A stretch of DNA of 64,000 nt from Roseicella aerolata. GTDB taxonomy: Bacteria > Pseudomonadota > Alphaproteobacteria > Acetobacterales > Acetobacteraceae. Numbering within the stretch: the stretch's first letter is position 1; every line of letters starts with the position of its first letter. The notes below the pieces were generated by a model. That model saw nothing but the letters and a program-made list of their open reading frames with translations. It ran no database searches and was not told the origin of the DNA. The DNA is taken from the NCBI RefSeq assembly GCF_020523605.1, contig NZ_JAJAQI010000001.1, positions 62,001 to 126,000 of the forward strand. Direction: 5' to 3'. A program made the translations under genes and the position numbers. Below, in pieces: positions 17,476-25,724 of this stretch.

Positions 17476-19533
17476 TTGTCGAGAATCCAGGACCTTGCCG
17501 CAGCGGCGGCGCGGCCGGACCTTGCATTGGCAGAGCACCCCACCGCCCTTCTGGTGCGGGAGCCGCTGGATGCCGCCATCGGCCGCGCGACCGACCATCT
17601 GCTCCGCCGGCAGCAGGCCGACGGCCACTGGGTGTTCGAGCTGGAGGCGGACGCCACCATCCCGTCCGAGTACCTGATGCTGAAGCGCTTCTTCGGGAAG
17701 CGCGACCCGGCGCAGGAAGCCCGCATCGGCCGCTATCTCCGCCGCATCCAGGCGCAGGAGGAGGCGACCTGCCGCGGCGGCTGGCCGCTGTTCCATGGCG
17801 GGCCGCTCGACATCTCCTGCTCGGTGAAGGCCTATTTCGCGCTGCGTCTCATCGGCGACGCGCCGGAGGCGCCGCATATGGCGCGCGCCCGCGCCGCCAT
17901 CCTGCAGGCGGGCGGGGCGGAGAAGTCCAACGTCTTCACCCGCGCGACGCTGGCGCTGTTCGGTGAGGTGCCCTGGCGGGCGGTGCCGGTGATGCCGCCC
18001 GAGATCTGCCTGCTGCCGCGCTGGTTCCCCTTCCACCTCTCCAAGGTCAGCTACTGGGCGCGCACCGTGCTGGTGCCGCTGACCGTGGTGATGGCCCGCC
18101 GGCCGCGGCCGCTGGTGGAGACCGGCGTCACGCTGCGCGAGCTGTTCGTGACACCGCCCGAGCAGGTGCGGCGCTGGCCCGGCGGCGCGCATGCCGCGGA
18201 GCCCTGGCGGACGCTGTTCGGCGCGCTGGATCGTGTGCTGCAGCGGACCCAGCACCTCTTTCCCCGCGGCGCGCGGGCCCGGGCGGAGGCCTGCGCGGAA
18301 GCCTTCGTGACGGAGCGGCTGAACGGCGAGGATGGGCTGGGTGCCATCTACCCCGCCATGGCCAATGCCATCTGGATGTACCATTGCCTCGGCGTGCCGG
18401 AGGACGACCCGCGCGTCGTCACAGCCTGGGCGGCGGTGGACAAGCTGGTGATGCACCGGCCCGCCCGGGACCCGGCCCAGGCCGAGACCTATGTGCAGCC
18501 CTGCCTCTCCCCGATCTGGGACACGGCGCTGGTCAGCCATGCCCTGCTCGAGACCGGCGAGCCGCAGGCCGAGGCGGCGGTCTCCCGCGGCCTCGCTTGG
18601 CTGCTGGACCGGCAGGTGACCGATGTGGCGGGCGACTGGGCGGAGGCGCGGCCCGGCCTGCCGCCGGGCGGCTGGGCCTTCCAGTATGCCAACCCGCACT
18701 ACCCCGATGTGGACGACACCGCGGTGGTGGTGCTCGCCCTCGACCGCGCCGCGAAGCAGGTGGGGGATGCCGGGCCGCGGATGCAGCGCGCGATCTCGCT
18801 GGCGACCGAATGGGTGGTCGGCATGCAGTCCAAGGGCGGCGGCTGGGGCGCCTTCGACGCCGACAACACCCATCACCACCTGAACAGCATCCCCTTCGCC
18901 GATCATGGCGCGCTGCTCGACCCGCCGACCGCCGATGTCTCCGGCCGCTGCCTCGCCATGCTGGCGCAGCTCGGCCATGGGCCGGAACACCCGGCGGTGC
19001 GGCAGGGCATCGACTACTTGCTGGCGGAGCAGGAGCCGGACGGGGCCTGGTACGGCCGCTGGGGCGTGAATTACGTCTATGGCACCTGGTCGGCCGTGAC
19101 CGCACTGAACGCCGCCGGCCTGCCGCCGGAGCATCCGGCGATGCGCAAGGCCGTCGCCTGGCTGAAGGCGCACCAGAACGAGGATGGCGGCTGGGGCGAG
19201 GACGGCTTCACCTATCCGCGCCGCGGCGGCACCCGCGCCGATGCGGATCTGCGGATGGGCCCGAGCACCGCGAGCCAGACCGCCTGGGCGCTGCTGGCCC
19301 TGATGGCGGCCGGGGCGGCGGATGACGTGGCGGTGGACCGCGGCGCGCTCTGGCTGATGCGGAACCAGGTGCAGGACGGGTCCTGGCCGGAGGAGGACTA
19401 TACCGGCACGGGTTTCCCGCGCGTTTTCTACCTCCGCTACCATGGCTATGCGCGGCTCTTCCCGCTCTGGGCCCTGGCGCGGCTGCGCAACCTGCGCCGC
19501 GGCAATTCGCGGCACGTCCCGCACGGGCTCTGA
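17476..19533 (+). CDS. shc: squalene-hopene cyclase
   Basis: Also called hpnF, 685 residues with this start. It folds squalene into hopene and hopanol in the inner membrane. The catalytic DVDD (family DxDD) lies at residues 411-414, within NPHYPDVDDTAVV. Several QW motifs of the alpha/alpha barrel are visible, for example QQADGHWVFELEAD near 45, GGWGAFDADN near 455, DGAWYGRWGVNYVYGTW near 525, EDGGWGED and QVQDGSWPEEDYTGTGFP at the C-terminus. TTG at 17476 fits the AAGGAGA site at about 9 bases; the TTG at 17467 is too close to that site. It is followed by hpnG. Squalene-forming hpnC, hpnD and hpnE are not in the window. Confidence 0.97.
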   Translation: MSRIQDLAAAAARPDLALAEHPTALLVREPLDAAIGRATDHLLRRQQADGHWVFELEADATIPSEYLMLKRFFGKRDPAQEARIGRYLRRIQAQEEATCRGGWPLFHGGPLDISCSVKAYFALRLIGDAPEAPHMARARAAILQAGGAEKSNVFTRATLALFGEVPWRAVPVMPPEICLLPRWFPFHLSKVSYWARTVLVPLTVVMARRPRPLVETGVTLRELFVTPPEQVRRWPGGAHAAEPWRTLFGALDRVLQRTQHLFPRGARARAEACAEAFVTERLNGEDGLGAIYPAMANAIWMYHCLGVPEDDPRVVTAWAAVDKLVMHRPARDPAQAETYVQPCLSPIWDTALVSHALLETGEPQAEAAVSRGLAWLLDRQVTDVAGDWAEARPGLPPGGWAFQYANPHYPDVDDTAVVVLALDRAAKQVGDAGPRMQRAISLATEWVVGMQSKGGGWGAFDADNTHHHLNSIPFADHGALLDPPTADVSGRCLAMLAQLGHGPEHPAVRQGIDYLLAEQEPDGAWYGRWGVNYVYGTWSAVTALNAAGLPPEHPAMRKAVAWLKAHQNEDGGWGEDGFTYPRRGGTRADADLRMGPSTASQTAWALLALMAAGAADDVAVDRGALWLMRNQVQDGSWPEEDYTGTGFPRVFYLRYHGYARLFPLWALARLRNLRRGNSRHVPHGL

Positions 19534-19739
19534 CGCCAGCCCTCCCCCCGATGAGGGCGGAGGAGGGCGGTTGGCCGCCAGGGCAGGGGCCGGGACCGAT
19601 CCGGGCCGCGCCCGGCGTGGCAATGCATGGCCGGCGGGCCTGCCCGGGGGCCAGCCCTGACCGGGCGTGTCGCGACGGCGGGCAGGCGGGCCGGAGGGTC
19701 ACACTGGCAAGACCATGCCGCCGCCCCGACGGATTCCCC

Positions 19740-19769
19740 TGCACAGATCGGCCGGCTACCCCCTATAGT
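19740..19769 (+). promoter_or_regulatory. possible promoter for hpnG
   Basis: A clear -10-like TATAGT (19764-19769) lies 31 bases before the hpnG ATG, preceded at 18 bp by the poor -35 match TGCACA (19740-19745). The 267-base gap after shc makes a separate promoter reasonable. Support is one good hexamer only. Confidence 0.3.
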
Positions 19770-19800
19770 GCAGCGCAGCAAAGGAGACGCCCGGGCCGCC

Positions 19801-20457
19801 ATGCCTCTCAGCTCGATCCTTGCCGTGGTCGGCATGCGCTCCGAGGCGGCCCTGCTGCCGAAGGGGATGCCCGTCATCGTCAGTGGCGGCGACCCCGCCC
19901 TGCTGCGCGACCGCCTGCGCCGGGCGCCCGCGGGGCTGACCGGCGTCCTCAGCTTCGGCATCGCCGGCGGGCTCGACCCCACCCTCACCTGCGGCGACCT
20001 GGTGGTGGCGACGAAGGTCCGTGGCCCCGGTGGCGCCTATGCCGCCGACCTCGCCTGGTCGGCCGAACTCGCCCGGCTCTGCGGCGCGCGGCTCGGCATG
20101 GTGGCCGGCGCGCCGGCGGTGGTGGGGGAACCGGCGCGCAAGAGGGCGCTGCGGAATGCGACCGGCGCCCTGGTGGTGGACCTGGAGACCGAGGCGGCGG
20201 CGGCCTTCGCCGCCTCCCGCCGGTTGCCCTTCGCGGCGCTGCGCGCGGTGGCCGATACGGCGGAGGAGGTGCTGCCGCGCGCCGCCGCGGTGGGGCTGCG
20301 GCCGGATGGCCGCCCGGCGGCGGGGCGCGTCGCGCTCGCCCTGCTGCGCCAGCCACGGGAACTGCCGGCGCTGCTGACGGTGGCCCGGCGCAGCCGCGTG
20401 GCGCTGCAGGCGCTGGGCGGGGCGCGGGAGGCGCTGCGGCAGGCCTGCGCGGCCTGA
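19801..20457 (+). CDS. hpnG: HpnG, adenosylhopane nucleosidase/phosphorylase
   Basis: A 218-residue member of the nucleoside phosphorylase superfamily. In hopanoid synthesis HpnG removes adenine from adenosylhopane to give a ribosyl hopane. The glycine-rich FGIAGGLDPTLTCGDLVVAT block near residue 47 and the VVDLETEAAAAFAA motif near residue 125, which positions purine and ribose in this superfamily, are both present. The ATG at 19801 is preceded by AAAGGAGACGC, an excellent ribosome site, so the longer in-frame opening from 19627 is rejected. It follows shc by 267 bases. A palindromic repeat begins 106 bases after its stop. Confidence 0.93.
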   Translation: MPLSSILAVVGMRSEAALLPKGMPVIVSGGDPALLRDRLRRAPAGLTGVLSFGIAGGLDPTLTCGDLVVATKVRGPGGAYAADLAWSAELARLCGARLGMVAGAPAVVGEPARKRALRNATGALVVDLETEAAAAFAASRRLPFAALRAVADTAEEVLPRAAAVGLRPDGRPAAGRVALALLRQPRELPALLTVARRSRVALQALGGAREALRQACAA

Positions 20458-20562
20458 GCCGCGGTCCCGGAGCAGGTCCGGGACGGCCGCCCCGGGGCGG
20501 GAGGCGGCCATTCGCATCGCGCAAGGAAGGGCCGTGCCAGCGACGCTGCCGGCGTGGCGCGC

Positions 20563-20664
20563 TAGAGCAGATCGCGGAGGGGCGTGAACGCCCCGCAGCG
20601 TGAATCTGCTCTACGGACAATGGCCTGCAGCGGATTGGCGTTCAGTTTTGAACGCAATCCGCTG
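20563..20664 (+). repeat. best complete copy of the compound palindromic repeat
   Basis: Module A spans 20563-20613: the outer arms TAGAGCAGAT and ATCTGCTCTA are perfect complements and enclose the inner hairpin GGGGCGTGAACGCCCC. A 14-base spacer follows. Module B spans 20628-20664, pairing CAGCGGATTGGCGTTCA with TGAACGCAATCCGCTG around a TTT loop with one bulge. The 102 bases match 14311-14210 in reverse orientation almost throughout. No open frame or transposase lies nearby. Confidence 0.88.
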
Positions 20665-20733
20665 TAGAATTCCATTGGCCCTGCAGAACAGCGCTTGATC
20701 CCGCACCGGCGGCCAAAGCAATGATGCACTCGC

Positions 20734-22581
20734 ATGCACCCCGAGGAGAGCCGCGCGCCGGCCCAGGCGGTCGGCGTGCCCGTCTCGCCACGGGCCGAAC
20801 CCGCCCATCCCGACCAGGACACGTCCATGCCGGGCGGCGCGCGGCTGGGGCTGCGGACGCATCTCGTCCTCCTCGTCGTCCTCGCCCTCGCCCCGGCACT
20901 CCTGCTCGGTGCGGCCACGACATGGCAACTCGGGATGGCCTACCGGCGGGCGGCGGATACCGGCCTCGCCAGCACGGCCCGGGCGCTCGCGACAGCGCTC
21001 GACCGCGAACTCGAGACAGCGATGACGGCGCTCACCACCCTCGCTGCCTCGCCGTTCCTGGAGGGCGGCGACGTCGAACCCACGTACCACCAAGCCGCCG
21101 CCGTGGGGCGGGCCTTCGGGGGGTGGGTGGCCCTGCTGGACCGGGATCTCCGGCAGGTCTTCAACACGCGCCTGCCACTGGGCGCCGAGCTGCCGGTCGG
21201 GGCCGGTAACCCCTTCGTCGCGCGTGCGATTGCCACCGGGACGCCGGTCGTGAGCGACCTGTTCATGGGCGCTACCGCGCGCCGGCCGGTCGTCGCGGTG
21301 TTCCGGCCGCTGCCACCCGGGACGGCCGGCGCTGCGGTGGGGGAGAGGCGTGTCCTGCTCCTGGCCTTCGGCCCGGAGCGCCTCGCCTCCCTCCTGGAGC
21401 GCCAGGACCTCGACCGTGCCGGAGGCTTCGCGGTGCTGAACGACGGCGCACATCGCGTGGTCGCTCGCTCGGCGGAGCACGGGCGCTTCCTCGGCCAGCA
21501 GGCGCCGCCCTGGTATGCGGAAGGCGTTCGCGGCCGTGCCACCGGACGCCTGCAGGGCGCCTCCCTGGCGGGGCCCGAGATGACGCTCGCCTTCAGCCGC
21601 CTGCAGCACGCGCCCTCCTGGACGCTGGCCGTGACGATGCCCCTGGCCACCCACCAGGCCGAATGGCGCGGGCCGGCCCTGCGCTTCGGGCTCGGGGCGG
21701 CAGCGACGGTCGGCGTGGCCGCCGGGCTTGCCGTGCTGCTGGCCGGCCGGCTCCTGCGGCCCATGCGCGCGCTGGCGCAGGACGCCGAGCGCCTGCGGCA
21801 CGGCAGGGAGCCGGCGGCAAGCCCGGCGCCCGAGCCGATTGCCGAGTTCGAGGCGCTGCGCCGGGCCTTGTGGCGCTCCGGCCTGGCGCTCCGGGAACGG
21901 GCCGTCGCCGAGGGCCGCGCCGCCGCGGCGGAGGAGGCCGCGGCGGAACTGCGGGACGCGGCCGGGCGGCGTGAGTTGCTGGTCGCGGAGCTGAACCACC
22001 GTGTCAAGAACATGCTTGCCACGGTGCAATCCCTGGCGGCCCAGACCTTGAAGGGCACGAACGGCGATCCCGGTCGGTTCGCCCGCCACTTCTCAGCCCG
22101 GCTGCGGACGCTCGCGCGCGCGCACGACCTGCTGTCCCGCGACGACTGGCGGCCGGCGGATTTCCAGACCGTGGCGCGTGCCGCGCTGGCGCCCTGGCTG
22201 GACGGGATCGCGGGGGAGGAGCGCGTCGTCATCTCCGGCGAGGGGCCCCTGGCCGTGTCACCGCAGCAGACACAGGCCCTTGTGCTCGCGCTGCACGAGC
22301 TGGCGACCAACGCGACCAAATACGGCGCGCTGTCCCGGCGCGGCGGCCGCGTCGAACTCCGGCACGAGCTGGACGCCGACGGCATCGCCACCCTGCGCTG
22401 GACCGAAACGGGCGGCCCGCCCCTGGCCGGACCGCCGCTGCGGCGCGGCTTCGGCACGCGGCTGCTCGAGCGCGGGCTGGCGCATGATCTCGGGGCAGGG
22501 TCCTCCGTCGAACTGCGCTTCGAACCCGCGGGCCTCCGCGCCGCCCTTCGGTTCAAGGCATCGGGGCCGAGCGTGGCGTGA
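20734..22581 (+). CDS. HWE-family sensor histidine kinase
   Basis: A membrane signal-transducing kinase, 615 residues with this start. Membrane helices lie near residues 43-67 and 307-337, enclosing a roughly 230-residue periplasmic sensor that resembles a Cache fold. A HAMP-like segment follows (LLRPMRALAQDAERL). The kinase core begins ELNHRVKNMLATVQSLAAQ with the phospho-acceptor His422; the N box ALHELATNATKYGALS and the WTE motif define the HWE subfamily. These kinases often act in general stress or light signalling in alphaproteobacteria. No response regulator is adjacent. ATG at 20827 is an alternative start; neither has a strong ribosome site. Confidence 0.9.
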   Translation: MHPEESRAPAQAVGVPVSPRAEPAHPDQDTSMPGGARLGLRTHLVLLVVLALAPALLLGAATTWQLGMAYRRAADTGLASTARALATALDRELETAMTALTTLAASPFLEGGDVEPTYHQAAAVGRAFGGWVALLDRDLRQVFNTRLPLGAELPVGAGNPFVARAIATGTPVVSDLFMGATARRPVVAVFRPLPPGTAGAAVGERRVLLLAFGPERLASLLERQDLDRAGGFAVLNDGAHRVVARSAEHGRFLGQQAPPWYAEGVRGRATGRLQGASLAGPEMTLAFSRLQHAPSWTLAVTMPLATHQAEWRGPALRFGLGAAATVGVAAGLAVLLAGRLLRPMRALAQDAERLRHGREPAASPAPEPIAEFEALRRALWRSGLALRERAVAEGRAAAAEEAAAELRDAAGRRELLVAELNHRVKNMLATVQSLAAQTLKGTNGDPGRFARHFSARLRTLARAHDLLSRDDWRPADFQTVARAALAPWLDGIAGEERVVISGEGPLAVSPQQTQALVLALHELATNATKYGALSRRGGRVELRHELDADGIATLRWTETGGPPLAGPPLRRGFGTRLLERGLAHDLGAGSSVELRFEPAGLRAALRFKASGPSVA

Positions 22582-22933
22582 CGCGCCGTCTCTCCGCCCG
22601 GCAAGGCGCGGCCACGCGCCCATGGGGCCGGCTTCCGGCCGGGCGGAAGCACGCAGCCCGGAGCATGGCCGCACCGGCACCGCACGGAACACGGCAGCCG
22701 CCCGCGGCAGCGCGTGGGCTGCGCGGCGCCATGCCCGCGGCCCGCATAGCGTGACCGCATCCGGGCAGGAGCGCCGCACCTGGGCCCCTGGGCGCGGGCT
22801 GGCGCCCGCGCCGCGGGGGGCGACGACCGGGCCGTTGGCATGACCCGCAGGACCGGTTCGGGCCGGGCGCGGGCATCCCGCCGCTGGATCCCGGCCGGCT
22901 TGCCCCCATGCCCGCCGGCGCTACCCTGACCCG
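22582..22933. other. intergenic region holding the second copy of a 30-nt repeat
   Basis: No gene is supported in these 352 bases. Positions 22749-22778 are the reverse complement of 3919-3948 over 30 bases. At the first site the neighbouring bases complete an 11-bp hairpin, but here the right arm is not preserved. The region lies between the histidine kinase and an MFS gene on the same strand. Confidence 0.6.
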
Positions 22934-24118
22934 ATGCCCCCCGCCATCCCCGCGCCCCTGCCGGCGCTCCCGCGCATGCCCTGGGCGCTGCTGGCGGCCG
23001 CTTGCCTCGGCATGTTCGCGGCATCCTCCAGCGGCACCACCCGCGCGCCCTTCCTGATCGACATGGCGCGGGATCTGGATGCCAGCCTGCCGCTGGTCGC
23101 CAACCTGATGGCGCTGACCTCCATCGCCTGGGGCGCCGCCTCGCTCCTCGCCGGCGCCGGGTCGGATCGCTGGGGGCGGCGGCCCTTCCTGATCGGCGGG
23201 CCCATCGCCCTCGCCCTCTGCATGGGCGGCCTCTCGACCTCCCAGACCTATCTGGCGGCCGCCATCTGGTCCACGCTCGCGGGCGGCTGCGCCGGTGCCT
23301 TCACCGGCGTGCTGATGGCCGAGGCCTCGGCCCGCACCGTCGATCGCCAGCGCGGCCGGGCGCTCGGCTGGGTCATGGCCGGGCAGTCCCTGACGCTGCT
23401 GGTCGGCGTGCCCGCCGCCGCCTGGGTCGGCACCTGGGTCGGCTGGCGCGGGGTCAATCTCGGCGTCGGCGCGCTGGCGCTGGTCGCGGCGGCGAGCCTC
23501 TTCCTCACCACGCTGCGGCCGGTGGACGGGCCGCGCGCGGCGGGCGCGCCGGCGCCGAGCCTCAGCGCCGCCCTGTCCGGCCCGGTGCTGCGGCTGCTGG
23601 CCATGGGGGTGGCGGAGCGGATCTGCTACGGCCTGACCGCGGTCTATTTCGCCACCTTCCTGCAATCCACCTATGCGCTCTCGCTCAGCCAGGTGGCGCT
23701 GCCGCTGGCGGTCTTCGCGCTCGGCAACATCCTCGGCACCATCATCGGCGGGCAGATGGCGGACCGGCTGCCGAACCGGCTGCTGACCTTCGCCGGCGCC
23801 ATGTTCGGCTCGGCGCTGGCGGCGCTGGCGCTGTTCGGCTGGACATCCGGCCTCGCCGCCTCGGTCGCGCTCGGCTTCGGCTATGTCCTCATCAACGCCA
23901 TCGCGCGGCCGAGCCTGATGGCCGCGATGGCCAATGTGCCGGATGAGGTGCGCGGCACCGTGCTCGGCCTCAACGTCACCTCGGCGAGCTTCGGCTGGCT
24001 CGGCGCCGCGGCGCTCGGCGGCTGGATGATGGCGGAATTCGGCTTCGCCGGCTTCGGCCCGCTGGCCGCCGGCATCGCCGTGCTGGGCGGGGCGCTGGCC
24101 TTCATCGGGCGGCGCTGA
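22934..24118 (+). CDS. MFS transporter, Bcr/CflA or arabinose-efflux-like
   Basis: A 394-residue inner-membrane carrier with about twelve hydrophobic helices in two halves. The signature between helices 2 and 3 is AGAGSDRWGRRPFLI near residue 74, the usual DRxGRR of the major facilitator superfamily. A related GGQMADRLPNRLL follows in the second half near residue 271. Proton antiport of a small molecule is the family role; the substrate cannot be told. It is transcribed alone. A GC-rich hairpin lies directly after the stop before a convergent gene. The N-terminal Pro-rich 14 residues may be untranslated if a later start (Met15) is used. Confidence 0.88.
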   Translation: MPPAIPAPLPALPRMPWALLAAACLGMFAASSSGTTRAPFLIDMARDLDASLPLVANLMALTSIAWGAASLLAGAGSDRWGRRPFLIGGPIALALCMGGLSTSQTYLAAAIWSTLAGGCAGAFTGVLMAEASARTVDRQRGRALGWVMAGQSLTLLVGVPAAAWVGTWVGWRGVNLGVGALALVAAASLFLTTLRPVDGPRAAGAPAPSLSAALSGPVLRLLAMGVAERICYGLTAVYFATFLQSTYALSLSQVALPLAVFALGNILGTIIGGQMADRLPNRLLTFAGAMFGSALAALALFGWTSGLAASVALGFGYVLINAIARPSLMAAMANVPDEVRGTVLGLNVTSASFGWLGAAALGGWMMAEFGFAGFGPLAAGIAVLGGALAFIGRR

Positions 24119-24127
24119 CCAGGCCGC

Positions 24128-24159
24128 GGGGGCAGGGGCCGGGCCCGCCGGCCGCCCCC
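24128..24159. terminator. hairpin between convergent MFS and DUF2892 genes
   Basis: GGGGGC (24128-24133) and GGCCGG (24137-24142) pair with CCGGCC (24148-24153) and GCCCCC (24154-24159), giving a 12-bp stem with a 3-base bulge and 5-base loop. The location between two converging genes suggests a shared terminator. Confidence 0.5.
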
Positions 24160-24172
24160 CGCAATCCGCGTC

Positions 24173-24634
24173 TCAGGCGGCGGCCCGCAGCGCGGCCTCG
24201 GCACGGCTGCGCGGATCGCCGCTCGCCGCCGCAACCGGGCCGAAATCGCCGCGCAGCGCCTTCAGCGCCGTGCGCTCCCGGTTGATCTCCGCCGCCGTCC
24301 GCACGCCGAGCCGGCGGATGACCGGCAGCGGCGGGCACCAGCCCTGCAAGGCGTGTTGCAGCAGGAAGGCGGTGACCAGGACGGGCAGGGCCAGGAAGCG
24401 CCGGTCCTCGAGGATGCCGAGCACGGTCCCACCGAGCGCGAGGGTGGCGGCATTCGCCTCCAGCGTCCGCTCGGTGTCCCATTCCCGGTCCAGCTCGGCC
24501 AGGCGCCGGTCGATCAGCGCGGGATGCGCGGCATGGAAGGCGACGTCGCGCACCATGCGGTCGGCGATGCGGCGGTTCACCGTCTCGGACGTGCTGCGGC
24601 GGACGCGGGCCGTGGTGGCGGGCAGGGTCGGCAT
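24173..24634 (-). CDS. DUF2892-like small membrane protein (YgaP transmembrane-type)
   Basis: A 153-residue protein. The middle part (about 60-105) carries two short hydrophobic segments around LALGGTVLGILEDRRFLALPVLVTAFLLQHALQGW (given here as a landmark region near residues 65-100), ending in CPPLPVIRRLGVRTAAEINRE. That ending is the typical tail of the YgaP-like inner-membrane domain. The N-terminal half is charged, with ETVNRRIADRMVRDVAF resembling a short helical cap. The function of this family is poorly known; YgaP itself joins such a segment to a rhodanese, which is absent here. ATG at 24634 follows AGGAGGA and replaces a longer in-frame start. Confidence 0.75.
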   Translation of the reverse strand: MPTLPATTARVRRSTSETVNRRIADRMVRDVAFHAAHPALIDRRLAELDREWDTERTLEANAATLALGGTVLGILEDRRFLALPVLVTAFLLQHALQGWCPPLPVIRRLGVRTAAEINRERTALKALRGDFGPVAAASGDPRSRAEAALRAAA

Positions 24635-24818
24635 GCGGCGATCCTCCTCCTGGCGGGAACGGGGCCCGGGGCGTCGCGGCCCGGCCCCCCCTGCCGGCCA
24701 GGGTCGGCCGGCAGGGGGGGGATGGCGGCGGAACGGTCCGGGCCGCGCCATCCGAAGCCGCCCGATGAACCCGGCGGAGGCACGACGGTTTCCCGGCCCC
24801 GCCGCCGGGCCGGCGGCG

Positions 24819-25580
24819 CTACATCTTCTTGCCGGTGGTCCAGCCGCCATCCACCGTCAGCACGCTGCCCGTCATGAAGCCGTTCGCCTCCTCGGCCAGG
24901 AAGAGGATGGCGCGGGCGATATCCTCCGGCTCGCCCCAGCTCGCGGTCGCGTGCAGGCCGCGGATCATCTGCGACAGCTCGGGGTCCTGGAAATAGCGTT
25001 CGGTCAGCGGGGTGCGGATGACGCCCGGCGCCACGGCATTCACGCGGATGCCCTTCTCGCCGAGTTCCAGCGCCATCTCCTTGGTCAGGCCGACGACGCC
25101 GTGCTTGGAGGCGACATAGGCGGCCCGGTTCGGCGCCGCGACCAAGCCGAGGGTGGAGGCGAGGTTGACGATCCGCCCCGGCCGGCCCTGCGCGACCAGC
25201 CGCCGGGCGAAGGCCTGGCTCGGCAGGAAGGTGCCGGTGAGGTTGATGGCGATGACGCGCTGCCATTCCTCGAGCGGCAGGTCGAGCACCGAGGCGATCT
25301 CCCGCACCCCGGCCGAATTCACCAGCACGTCGAGCCGTCCGAGCGCGGTCTCCGCCCCCTCGACGAAGGCATGGACCGAGGCTTGGTCGGCGACGTCGAG
25401 CGCGAAGCCATGCGCCTCGCCGCCCTGGCGGCGGATCTCCTCGGCCACCGCCCCGGCGCGCTGCGCGTCGAGATCGCCGATGGCGACCCGCGCCCCTTCC
25501 CGCGCCGCCGAGATGCAGACCTGCCGGCCGATGCCGCTGCCCCCGCCGGTGACCAGCACCGCGTGATCCTGGAACCGCAT
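24819..25580 (-). CDS. SDR-family NAD(P)-dependent oxidoreductase (FabG-like)
   Basis: A 253-residue classical short-chain dehydrogenase with TGGGSGIG at residues 11-18, NSAG near 88, the catalytic Ser in NLASTLG near 142 and YVASK near 155. The C-terminal segment GSVLTVDGGWTTGKKM is typical of FabG-like enzymes of unassigned substrate. ATG at 25580 follows GGAGAAGGAC. It sits upstream of the DUF2892 gene on the same strand with a 184-base gap, and downstream of hpnH, but nothing ties it to hopanoids. The reaction is probably oxidation of a secondary alcohol or reduction of a ketone. Confidence 0.92.
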   Translation of the reverse strand: MRFQDHAVLVTGGGSGIGRQVCISAAREGARVAIGDLDAQRAGAVAEEIRRQGGEAHGFALDVADQASVHAFVEGAETALGRLDVLVNSAGVREIASVLDLPLEEWQRVIAINLTGTFLPSQAFARRLVAQGRPGRIVNLASTLGLVAAPNRAAYVASKHGVVGLTKEMALELGEKGIRVNAVAPGVIRTPLTERYFQDPELSQMIRGLHATASWGEPEDIARAILFLAEEANGFMTGSVLTVDGGWTTGKKM

Positions 25581-25724
25581 GTCCTTCTCCTCCCATGGGC
25601 GCCGTGTTGGCCCTGGCGCCGCGGGGAGGAGTGTGCAGGCTGGCGGCGGCGGGGCCAACCATGGACGCCGCGGCCCGGTGGCGTCCGGACGGAGATGCGC
25701 CGGGGCGCCCGCCCCCGCCCGCGG

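Noticed and set aside
14210-20664. Composite transposon carrying the hopanoid genes.
   Set aside because: Flanking repeats are only about 100 bp, no transposase or integrase lies inside or beside them, and no target duplication was seen; only an inversion or past-transfer hypothesis is kept.
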